Assembly (NCBI GenBank): GCA_018819925.1
Contig: JAHJPG010000144.1
Span: forward strand, 1-49,604
Source: Pseudomonadota bacterium
GTDB taxonomy: Bacteria; Desulfobacterota; Desulfarculia; Desulfarculales; Desulfarculaceae
Length of the DNA stretch: 49,604 nt
Direction: 5' to 3'
Shown here: piece by piece, positions 31,631 through 41,700 of the stretch
Numbering within the stretch: the stretch's first letter is position 1
Layout: each line of letters starts with the position of its first letter
Notes under the pieces: model-generated
Told to the model about the DNA's origin: nothing
Databases searched by the model: none
Seen by the model: only the letters and a program-made list of their open reading frames with translations
Made by a program: the position numbers and the translations under genes

Positions 31631-32344
31631 TCAGGCGCGCCGCCATGGCCACCGCCGGCGCAGGCCCAGGGCCAGGGCTGCGGCGCTGCCCATGAGAAGC
31701 AGGGTGCCCGGTTCCGGAGCTCCGGCCACCGGGGAGGTGTAGTCCACGCTGAGGGTGGGACGGAAGGAGGCGATGCCGTAGTTGGAGCTGAGAAAGAGAG
31801 ACGAGGCCCAGGGCGAGGTCTCGGACAGGATGGCCCACCCCTGGTTGGGCAGGGAGCCGTTGGCCCAGGCCTGCAGGGAAGAGGCCACGTCGATGCCCAG
31901 CCAGCCCACCGCCAGGTTGGTGGCCGTGGCCGATGCGGTGGACTGGGCGTTCACCCCCGGAGTGATGCCGCCGCCCAGGGAGTTCCAGGTGGAGCCGTCG
32001 GACCAGTTGGTGGTGACGTTGTACACCCCCAGCACTTGGGAGGGGTTCTGCACCCCATAGAGATACAGGCGCAGGGTGGCGTTGTTGATGGTGCTTCCCA
32101 GGGGTATCTGACCGGTGCCGCTGCCGAAGAGGCTGTCAAAGCGGATAAGGGACTGGGACTCCCAGTTCCCGCTGGTCAGGGAATACATGGACGGCTGGTT
32201 GCCCAGGTTGGAGTTGGGCCAAAAATTGGCCGCCATGGTGTCGGTGATACCGCTGTTGTAGTCAAAGACGATGCTGGACGCCGCGGCCGGGCCCGCCGGC
32301 CACAGACACCCCAGCAGGGCCGCTATCAACACAAGACGGCGCAT
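31631..32344 (-). CDS. PEP-CTERM sorting domain protein (DNRLRE-like)
   Basis: This 237-residue secreted protein has a signal peptide (MRRLVLIAALLGCLWPAGPAAA) and a beta-rich body. At the end it has a Pro-Glu-Pro motif (APEPGTLLLMG), a hydrophobic segment and an Arg-rich tail (LRRRWPWRRA), which is the PEP-CTERM anchor processed by exosortase. The body, with SLIRFDSLF, NNATLRLYLY and VTTNWSDGSTWNS, resembles DNRLRE-type domains of surface proteins as I recall them. GGGGGAG precedes the ATG at 32344. The substrate-sorting system (EpsH/exosortase) is not in this window. PEP-CTERM proteins usually go with exopolysaccharide production, so a biofilm or cell-surface role is inferred. Confidence 0.85.
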   Translation of the reverse strand: MRRLVLIAALLGCLWPAGPAAASSIVFDYNSGITDTMAANFWPNSNLGNQPSMYSLTSGNWESQSLIRFDSLFGSGTGQIPLGSTINNATLRLYLYGVQNPSQVLGVYNVTTNWSDGSTWNSLGGGITPGVNAQSTASATATNLAVGWLGIDVASSLQAWANGSLPNQGWAILSETSPWASSLFLSSNYGIASFRPTLSVDYTSPVAGAPEPGTLLLMGSAAALALGLRRRWPWRRA

Positions 32345-32417
32345 GGCTCCCCCCGTCAAAGGTTCATACTTTAAAGATGGAACGCAAGGAGCCTTTTGGC
32401 AACTATTTTTTAATTAT

Positions 32418-33577
32418 TTAACTTAGTTTCCCCGCCAGGGCCTCAAGCTCCCCGCGCACTTTCCAGGGGGGCAGGCCGCTCTGGCGGCAGATGCGGGCCA
32501 CGTCCTCGGCCTCGGGGTGCAGGCGCCAGCCCTGGGCGGTGCGGGTCCTTTTCACCCGGGCCGGGCCCCAAGGGCTCTCCACGGTGACCACCTCCCGCTC
32601 CAGCACCCGCCGCTCCACTGGCCTGAGGCGCACCCCCAGGCTGGTGGTCTGCTCCAGCACCAGGGCGGCCAGGGCCTCGCTTTTCTCCGGAAGGCTGAGT
32701 ACGGTGAGGCTCTGGCCCAGGCGGCCCTTTTTCATCACCAGGGGCGCGGCGGCCGCGTCCAGGGCCCCGGCGGCCATGAGCCGCTCGATGACCAGGGGCA
32801 GGTCCTCGGGATTCATGTCGTCCAGGTGGCACACTATCTCCACCACCCGGTCGGTGCCGGCTTGGCACTCCTCCTGGCCCAGCCACAGGCGCAGCATGTT
32901 GGGAATGGCCTGGCTGGGGCGGCTGCCTCCGCCGGCTCCCGTCTTTTCCAGGCGCATGGCCGGCGGCGGGCCGAATTCCGTGGCCAGAGCGCTCAATATG
33001 GCCGCGCCGGTGGGAGTCACCGTTTCGCCCCGCACTCCGCAGGAATACACCGGCACTCCCTCCAGCAAATGCAACACCGCCGGGGCGGGCAGGGGCAGCT
33101 TGCCGTGGGCGCAGTTCACGAATCCCTCGCCCATGGGAAGGGGCGAACAAACCAGGCGCGGCCCGCCCAGCCAGGCCAGGCCGGCGCAAAAGGCCACCAC
33201 GTCGGCGATGGCGTCGGCCGCGCCCACCTCGTGGAAATGCACCTCCTCGGGGGTGGTGCCGTGCACCCGGGCCTCGGCCTGGGCCAAGCGCTGGAACACC
33301 CGGGAGGCGGGCTGGGCCACCTGGGACGGCAGTCGGCCCAACAGCTCCAAAATATGGCTCAAATGCCGATGCGCGTGCTCGTGGGGAGCCTGGACATCCA
33401 GGCGGCGGGTCATTATGCCCTGATGCTCCTGGGTGGCGGCGCTCACCGTCACGTGGTCCAAGCCCATGGCCTGCAAATATCCGGTCAGCTCCTCCACGGG
33501 CCAACCCAAATCCAACATTCCCCCAGCCAACATGTCGCCGGAAGCCCCCCCGCAGGCCTCCACATACACAATCTTGC

Positions 33578-33581
<4 letters not shown>
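32418..33581 (-). CDS. larC: Nickel pincer cofactor biosynthesis protein LarC
   Basis: LarC inserts nickel into the pyridinium-dithiocarboxylic acid mononucleotide to finish the nickel-pincer cofactor of lactate racemase and related enzymes. The 387 residues match the LarC (DUF111) family. Hallmarks are EACGGASGDMLAGGMLDLG at the N-terminus, FHEVGAADAIADVVAFCAGL near residue 118, GVRGETVTPTGAAIL near 185 and HLDDMNPEDLP near 250, followed by the C-terminal CTP-binding half. It is a single uninterrupted reading frame, unlike the frameshifted Lactobacillus gene. The start is a GTG overlapping the lon stop by four bases, with AGAGGTGG upstream inside lon. No larA, larB or larE is nearby, so the client enzyme is unknown. 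Confidence 0.9.
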
Positions 33582-36100
<2,519 letters not shown>

Positions 36101-36123
36101 GTCCCCCTGTCTAGAATTTTATC

Positions 36124-36151
36124 ATCCTAACATCACCCCTTGACCTGTCAA
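36124..36151 (-). promoter_or_regulatory. Sigma-70 promoter candidate of lon-larC
   Basis: On the minus strand TTGACA (36151-36146), 16 bases, TAGGAT (36129-36124). The -35 is perfect and the -10 fair. The leader to the GTG at 36100 would be about 15-20 bases. No CIRCE element is seen. Confidence 0.5.
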
Positions 36152-36276
36152 CTGAACCCGGCCCGGGTTAGACGCGCTTTTGTACGTTTGTTCCAAAATG
36201 TTTACATTATGACCGCTTTCTGCCAAGTTAGAATCGAGCCATCCGCGCAAGCAACCGTTCCGGGGAAAATCGGCCC

Positions 36277-38754
36277 ATGCGTCTGCGAACCATCATTTTT
36301 TTTCTGTCCCTGTTGGCCCTGGTGTCCACCGCGGCGGGCGGCATGCATTATTACTTTTCCCTGCAAGCCTCGGCCATCTCCCTGGCCCATCGCCGGGCGG
36401 CCAGCCAGACCGAGGTTCTCGCCAACCAGATTTCCTCCTTCCTGTCTCAAAACCAAAAGCCCGTGGAGGCCCTGGCCAGCCTGGGCGAATTGCAGCGGGC
36501 CCTGGCCCGGCCCGACGAGGCCAACCTGGCCGCGGTCAACGAGGTCTTGGACAAGTTCCAGCGGTCCCTGGAGGTTGACGTATGCTACCTGCTCAACCGC
36601 CAAGGCCTGACCATCGCCTCGTCCAACCGCAAGTCCCTGGACAGCTTCGTGGGCCACAATTTCTCCTTCCGCCCCTATTTCCAGCAGGCTCTGGCCGGAC
36701 AGGGAGCCAAGTACCTGGCCCTGGGCACCACCAGCAAAAAACGCGGCGCCTACTACTCCCATCCGGTCTACCCTCCGGCCGGCGGGCCGGCCCTGGGAGT
36801 GGCGGTCATCAAGGCGCCCATCAGCCTGTTGGAGAGCAACCTGAACCTGGGCGGCGAGGAGGCGGCGGCCCTGTTGGTGGGTCCCCATCAGGTTATCTTC
36901 AGCACCAATCGGGTGGGGTGGCTCAACAGGACCCTTTGGCCCAGCACCTTGGAAGAGTGGGAGGCCATCACCCGCACCCGCCAATTCGGCGACGGCCCCT
37001 GGCCCTGGAGCGGCCTGACCCGGGTGGGCGAGCATCTGGTCAAGGACAAGGCCGGCAGCGAGTATTTGCTCTACAGCCGGCCGGTGGAAAATTTCCCCGG
37101 CTGGCAATTGGTTTACCTAACCAGCATGGCCGGCGTGGCCCAGTGGGCCTTCAAGCCTTATTTGCAAACCACCGGGGTGGTGGTGTTGGGGCTGTGCATC
37201 TTCGCCGGGTTGGGGGTCTACTTTCTCTACCGCAAGGCCTCCCAGGAGATCACGCGTCGCCGGGTGGCCGAGGATGACCTCAGACGCAGCGAGGAGCGCT
37301 ACCGCAGGCTCTACCACAAGACCCCGGCCCTGTTGCACTCGGTGGACACCCAGGGCCGCCTGGTGAACGTCAGCGACTATTGGTCCGACGCCCTGGGCTA
37401 CAAGGATGAGGAGGTCATCGGGCGCAAGCTCACCGACTTCCTCACCCCCCAGTCCCGCCATCAAGCCGAGACCGAGGTGCTGCCCTTGTTTTTCCGCACC
37501 GGCCGCATCAAGAATGTTTCCTACCAGTTCGTCAAGAAAAACGGCGAGGTGGTGGACGTGTTGCTGTCGGCCATTGCCGAGCGCGACGACCAGGGCGGCA
37601 TCCTCAAGTCGCTGGCCGTGCTGGTGGACGTAACCGCCCTCAAGCACACCGAGGAGGAACTCAGGCAGGCCCAGGAAAAGCTCCGTGAGCACTCCCGGGA
37701 CCTGGAGCGCCAGGTGCGCCAACGCACCCGGGAGATCACTAGCTTCCTCAAGTACACCCCGGCGGTGGCCTACATGAAGGACGCCAAGGGCCGCTACATC
37801 ATGGTCAACTCCCGCTTCGTGGAGCTATTCTCGTTGAGCACCGAGCAAGTCTGGGGCAACACGGTTTACGAGTTGTTCCCCAGCGAGGTGGCCGAGCAGT
37901 TCTCCCAAAGCGACCAGCAGGTGCTCAAGACCAAGCGGCCGGTTCAGGTGGAGGAGCGCATACGCCATGACGACGGCTTCAACACCTACCTGACGGTGCG
38001 CTTCCCCATCATCAACGAAAACGGCCAGGTGAGCCGCATATGCGGCATCATGGTGAACATCACCGACCTCAAGATGGCCCAAGAAAAGCTGCGGCGCCTC
38101 TCGGGCAGCATCATGGAGGGCCAGGAGGCCGAGCGCCGGGCCATCGCCAGGGAGTTGCACGACGAGCTGGGCCAGGTGCTCACCGCCCTGCGCATCGACG
38201 CGGTATGGCTGCGCGAGCGCCTAAAGGGTAAGGGTTCGGACCTCAAGGCCGAGGGCCGGGCCAATAACATGTGCGCCATCATCGACCACACCATCAGCGA
38301 GGTCAGAAACATCGCCACCCGCCTGCGTCCGCCGGCCCTGGAGGATCTGGGCCTGGTGGACGCCCTGGAGTGGCATACCTCGGATTTTGAAAAACGCACC
38401 GGCATCGCCTGCGTGTTCAACTGGGACCGGGTGCCCGAGGTGGACGGCCACACCGCCATCGCCACCTACCGGGTGGCTCAGGAGGCCCTGACCAACGTGG
38501 CCCGGCACTCCGGCGCCACCAGCGTGGACGTGGCCCTGCGGGGCGACAACGGGCGCCTAACCTTGAGCGTGACCGACAACGGCTTGGGCTTCGCCTCGGA
38601 GCAGCTTTCCGAGCGCGAGGGGCTGGGCATCGCCGGCATGCGCGAGCGGGCCAGCCTGGCCGGCGGCTCACTGGGCATAAACTCCCAGCCGGGGCGGGGC
38701 ACCGAGGTGCGCCTGACCTTGCCGGTAAAGCCCATCAGCGGAGGCCAACATTGA
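36277..38754 (+). CDS. Sensor histidine kinase (Cache-PAS-PAS-HisKA_3)
   Basis: This 825-residue membrane kinase starts with a membrane helix (residues 7-24) and has a periplasmic double-Cache-like sensor region (about 30-285, with RQGLTIASSNRKS and HNFSFRPYFQQAL). A second membrane helix lies near 295-315. Two cytoplasmic PAS domains follow (about 335-455 and 480-600). The HisKA_3 dimerisation domain contains the phosphorylated His628 in ARELHDELGQVLTALR, and the HATPase domain has DNGLGFA and GLGIAGMRERA. It overlaps the NarL-type response regulator gene by four bases, so the two form a pair. Such Cache domains usually bind small organic acids or amino acids. The close TRAP transporter genes suggest, but do not show, that the ligand is its substrate. 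Confidence 0.9.
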   Translation: MRLRTIIFFLSLLALVSTAAGGMHYYFSLQASAISLAHRRAASQTEVLANQISSFLSQNQKPVEALASLGELQRALARPDEANLAAVNEVLDKFQRSLEVDVCYLLNRQGLTIASSNRKSLDSFVGHNFSFRPYFQQALAGQGAKYLALGTTSKKRGAYYSHPVYPPAGGPALGVAVIKAPISLLESNLNLGGEEAAALLVGPHQVIFSTNRVGWLNRTLWPSTLEEWEAITRTRQFGDGPWPWSGLTRVGEHLVKDKAGSEYLLYSRPVENFPGWQLVYLTSMAGVAQWAFKPYLQTTGVVVLGLCIFAGLGVYFLYRKASQEITRRRVAEDDLRRSEERYRRLYHKTPALLHSVDTQGRLVNVSDYWSDALGYKDEEVIGRKLTDFLTPQSRHQAETEVLPLFFRTGRIKNVSYQFVKKNGEVVDVLLSAIAERDDQGGILKSLAVLVDVTALKHTEEELRQAQEKLREHSRDLERQVRQRTREITSFLKYTPAVAYMKDAKGRYIMVNSRFVELFSLSTEQVWGNTVYELFPSEVAEQFSQSDQQVLKTKRPVQVEERIRHDDGFNTYLTVRFPIINENGQVSRICGIMVNITDLKMAQEKLRRLSGSIMEGQEAERRAIARELHDELGQVLTALRIDAVWLRERLKGKGSDLKAEGRANNMCAIIDHTISEVRNIATRLRPPALEDLGLVDALEWHTSDFEKRTGIACVFNWDRVPEVDGHTAIATYRVAQEALTNVARHSGATSVDVALRGDNGRLTLSVTDNGLGFASEQLSEREGLGIAGMRERASLAGGSLGINSQPGRGTEVRLTLPVKPISGGQH

Positions 38755-39389
38755 TAAAGGTGCTTTTAGCCGACGACCACGGCATGGTGCGGGCGGGGCT
38801 CAGAAGCCTTATCGAGGAAACCGGGGACATGGAGGTGACCGCCGAGGCCTCCGATGGGCGCCAGGCCATCAGCCTGGCCCTTAAGCACCCGGTGGACGTG
38901 GCGGTGATCGACATCTCCATGCCCGGCACCGACGGCCTGGAGGTGATCAACCAGCTCCAGGCCCAGCGGCCCGAGCTGCCCATCCTGGTCTTGACCATGC
39001 ACGAGGAGGAGCAGTACGTGGTGCGCTCCATCAGCTCCGGAGCCAAGGGCTATATCACCAAACGCTCGGCCCCGGAGCAGTTGGTCAGCGCCATCCGCCA
39101 AGTGCACCAAGGGGGAATGTACCTGAGCCAGGAGGCGTCCGAGCTGCTGGCCCTGCGCGTGGCCCGGGGAGAGCGGGGCGATTCGCCCCTGGACAGCTTG
39201 TCCAACCGGGAGGTGCAGGTGCTTAGGGCCTTGGCCTTGGGCCAAACCAACCGGGAGATCGCCGAGTCCTACCACATCAGCGTAAAGACCGTGGACACCT
39301 ACCGCTTCCGTTTGTTAAAAAAACTGAACCTGCGCAACAACGCCGATTTGTCACGCTTCGCCATCCAGCACGGGCTGGTGGAGCCCTGA
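38751..39389 (+). CDS. NarL/LuxR-family response regulator
   Basis: This 212-residue regulator has a receiver domain with acidic Asp8-Asp9, the phosphoacceptor Asp54 in VIDISMPGTDG and the conserved Lys in GAKGYITK. After a linker, a LuxR-type helix-turn-helix (LSNREVQVLRALALGQTNREIAESYHISVKTVD) spans about residues 145-200. The start TTG at 38751 overlaps the kinase stop by four bases (TTGA), which implies coupling. It should be phosphorylated by the kinase at 36277. The target genes are unknown; the TRAP operon beginning 1.2 kb downstream is the natural candidate. Confidence 0.92.
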   Translation: MIKVLLADDHGMVRAGLRSLIEETGDMEVTAEASDGRQAISLALKHPVDVAVIDISMPGTDGLEVINQLQAQRPELPILVLTMHEEEQYVVRSISSGAKGYITKRSAPEQLVSAIRQVHQGGMYLSQEASELLALRVARGERGDSPLDSLSNREVQVLRALALGQTNREIAESYHISVKTVDTYRFRLLKKLNLRNNADLSRFAIQHGLVEP

Positions 39390-39414
39390 ACCCGCAAAAA
39401 GGAAAATAGCAAGC

Positions 39415-40314
39415 ATGAGCCGCGAGATAAGAAATCTGGCCGTGGTGGGCACCGGCAACCTGGGAGCCCGCATCGCCCTGCAAGCCGCCTATTACGGTTA
39501 CCGGGTGAGCACCTGGGACCCCAATCCCGCCTCCTTTGACCACAGCATGGCCATGAGCGAGGACCGGCTTAAAACAACCACGCGAGTTCCCACCCTGACC
39601 TGGGTCCAATTGGGCCAGGCGGCGGAAAAGGTGGCCCGTTGCGCCCAACTGGAGCAGGCCCTGGAGGGAGCCGACCTGGTCATCGAGGCCATCCCGGAAA
39701 ACCTCGAGATGAAGCGGGAGATGTACGCCCGCCTGGATGCCCTGGCCCCGGCCGGAGCGATACTGGCCACCAACAGCTCCTCCATCCCGGTGTCGCTCAT
39801 CGCCGACGCCACGGGGCGTCCCGAACTTTGCGTGAACACCCACTTCTACACCTTGGACATCGGCCGCAACCTGGTGGACGTCATGGGCAGCCGGGAAGCT
39901 TCCCCGGAGCTTTTGGAGCAATGCGCCGCCTGGGTGCGCTCCATCGGCTGCGTGCCGCTAACGGTGCGCAAACAGATCCACGGGTTTTGTTTCAACCGCA
40001 TTTGGCGGGCCATCAAAAAGGAAAGCCTGCACATGTGGGCCGGCGGCTACGTGGACTACCAGGATATCGACCGGGGCTGGATGATCTGGAGCGGCATGGA
40101 CCAGGGCCCCTTCGGGCTCATGGACAACGTGGGCCTGGACGTGGTCTATGATATCGAGATGTCCTACTATGCGGAATCCGGCGATCCCAAAGACCACCCT
40201 CCCGGGGCCCTAAAAGAAAAGGTGACCCGGGGAGAGCTGGGGACCAAGTCGGGGCGGGGATTCTATTCCTACCCGGAACCGGAATACAAAAAGGACGGTT
40301 TTTTAAAAAAATAG
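39415..40314 (+). CDS. 3-hydroxyacyl-CoA dehydrogenase family protein (altered catalytic Glu)
   Basis: This 299-residue enzyme has the NAD-binding motif VVGTGNLGARIA at the N-terminus, the SSSIP stretch, His143 in NTHFYTLD, GFCFNR, and the C-terminal domain ending GRGFYSYPEPE. This is the pattern of 3-hydroxybutyryl/acyl-CoA dehydrogenases. His143 corresponds to the catalytic His. The partner Glu twelve residues later in classical enzymes is Asp155 here (NLVDVMG). HFYTL also differs from the usual HFFNP. It may therefore use a different substrate, such as a smaller or non-CoA hydroxyacid. It follows the response regulator after 25 bases, apparently in the same transcript, and ends at a terminator. 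Confidence 0.85.
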   Translation: MSREIRNLAVVGTGNLGARIALQAAYYGYRVSTWDPNPASFDHSMAMSEDRLKTTTRVPTLTWVQLGQAAEKVARCAQLEQALEGADLVIEAIPENLEMKREMYARLDALAPAGAILATNSSSIPVSLIADATGRPELCVNTHFYTLDIGRNLVDVMGSREASPELLEQCAAWVRSIGCVPLTVRKQIHGFCFNRIWRAIKKESLHMWAGGYVDYQDIDRGWMIWSGMDQGPFGLMDNVGLDVVYDIEMSYYAESGDPKDHPPGALKEKVTRGELGTKSGRGFYSYPEPEYKKDGFLKK

Positions 40315-40327
40315 CCGCAAAGGTTTC

Positions 40328-40369
40328 AGCCGGGGGCGTAGGGCCTTGTCTTGGCCCACCCCCGGCTTT
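40328..40369 (+). terminator. Terminator after the dehydrogenase gene
   Basis: A two-part stem: AGCCGGGGG (40328-40336) pairs with CCCCCGGCT (40359-40367) and GGGCC with GGCCC inside, followed by TTTG. The T-run is short. Confidence 0.75.
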
Positions 40370-40625
40370 GTAAGAAAAAGTAGTACAATAGAATCAGAGT
40401 AGTTCGAATTTACCCCTTGGGTCCGGTTTTAATACTCTAGCATAATAATAAGAGACCTTTTTAGGCACTCCGCCATCAATCGGCTGAATCTCAAGGGGCA
40501 TTCGGCCATCTCAAGACGTTGAAGCCCCAGGGAAGTTTCACGAACAGGAGCACGCCGGGTGGCCCGTGAGCCAACGGCCTTGAATAGGTGACTTGTTTGG
40601 TTTCATTCAATTCGGGAGGGAACGC
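40370..40625 (+). other. Upstream region of the TAXI-TRAP operon
   Basis: No gene is seen. A possible sigma-70 promoter is TTGGGT (40417-40422), 18 bases, CATAAT (40441-40446). A run of five T at 40459-40463 follows. The AT-rich part at 40380-40465 stands out from its surroundings. No sigma-54 -24/-12 element is seen. A binding site for the response regulator at 38751 would be expected here if it controls the operon. Confidence 0.4.
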
Positions 40626-41615
40626 ATGAAAAAATTTCTGATTCTGACCCTGGCCGCCGCCATGGTGGTAAGCCTGGGCATGATGCCGGCCCCGGCCGTG
40701 GCCAAAGACTACAAACTTAAAATCGGCGGCGGCCCCACCGGCGGCACTTTCAACACCTGGGCCAACGGCGCGGCGGTGTACATTCCCAAAGTGAATTCGG
40801 ACATCAAGGCCAGCGCGGTGGGCAGCGGCGGCTCGGTGGAAAACGTCAAGCGGGTCAACAGCGGCGAAAGCACCATAGCCCTGTGCTACGCGGTGGACAG
40901 CGGCCTGGGCTTTGCCGGCAAGCTGCCCAAGGACAGCAAAAAGTACAACAACATCCGCGCCATGGGTTACCTCTACGGTGCTCCGGCCCAGCTGGTGGTG
41001 CGCGCCGACAGCGGCTTTAAGAGCGCCATGGACCTCAAGGGCAAGCGCGTGGCCGTGGGCAACGCCGGCTCCGGCGCCGCCGCCAGCGCCGAGCGCTTCT
41101 TCCGCCACATCGGCGTATGGGACAACTTCAAGCCCACCTTCCTGGGCTATTCCGCCGCGGCCAGCGCCTTCAAGGACAACAAGCTGGACGCCTTCTGGGT
41201 GCTGGTGGGCTACCCCAACCGCTCCATCATCGAGGCCTCGGTGCAGGTCAAGATCAACCTGATCAACGTGGACGTGGACGCGGTCAAGACCGGCTTCTAC
41301 AAGGCCTACGCCTACAGCCCCACGACCATCGTCGCGGACACCTACTACAAGGGCATGCCCCCCTGCGAGTCCTTCCAGGACTCCTGCATCCTCACCACCA
41401 GCAAGGCCGTGCCCGAAGATCTGGTCTACAAGATCATGAAGACCCTGTGGTCCAGCAAGGGCATGGAGGCCATGGTGACCGCCAAAAAAACCTTCAAGGC
41501 CATGACCCTGCAGAACAACTTCCGGGGCGCTTCCGTACCGCTGCACAAGGGCGCCTACAAGTTCTGGACCGAGCAGGGCGTCAAGGTTCCCGACAACCTG
41601 AAGCCCATCGACTAA
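40626..41615 (+). CDS. TAXI family TRAP transporter substrate-binding protein
   Basis: This 329-residue periplasmic protein has a signal peptide (cleavage after PAVA, residue 26) and the TAXI-type binding domain. KIGGGPTGGTFNTWANG near residue 33 is the characteristic glycine-rich segment. VGSGGSVENVKRVNSGE, LVVRADSGFKSAMDLKGKRV and VGNAGSGAAASAERFF follow. It captures a solute, probably an organic acid or amino acid, for the permease that follows; the substrate cannot be told from sequence. ATG 40626 (MKKFLILTL) with GGGAGG upstream is preferred to an in-frame start 33 bases earlier. A terminator-like hairpin lies between it and the permease gene, probably adjusting stoichiometry. Confidence 0.94.
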   Translation: MKKFLILTLAAAMVVSLGMMPAPAVAKDYKLKIGGGPTGGTFNTWANGAAVYIPKVNSDIKASAVGSGGSVENVKRVNSGESTIALCYAVDSGLGFAGKLPKDSKKYNNIRAMGYLYGAPAQLVVRADSGFKSAMDLKGKRVAVGNAGSGAAASAERFFRHIGVWDNFKPTFLGYSAAASAFKDNKLDAFWVLVGYPNRSIIEASVQVKINLINVDVDAVKTGFYKAYAYSPTTIVADTYYKGMPPCESFQDSCILTTSKAVPEDLVYKIMKTLWSSKGMEAMVTAKKTFKAMTLQNNFRGASVPLHKGAYKFWTEQGVKVPDNLKPID

Positions 41616-41637
41616 ACGTTCCGCAGGATGCGAAAAT

Positions 41638-41668
41638 AGGGGAGGGTCGGCCCGGCCCTCCCCTTTTT
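41638..41668 (+). terminator. Intra-operon terminator/attenuator in the TRAP operon
   Basis: A perfect 9-bp stem AGGGGAGGG (41638-41646) / CCCTCCCCT (41656-41664), loop TCGGCCCGG, followed by TTTT. It would stop part of the transcripts, yielding more binding protein than permease, or stabilise the 3' end of the binding-protein mRNA. Confidence 0.75.
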
Positions 41669-41700
41669 ACCAATATGGCTCGATTGCCAAGAGGTTGGCC

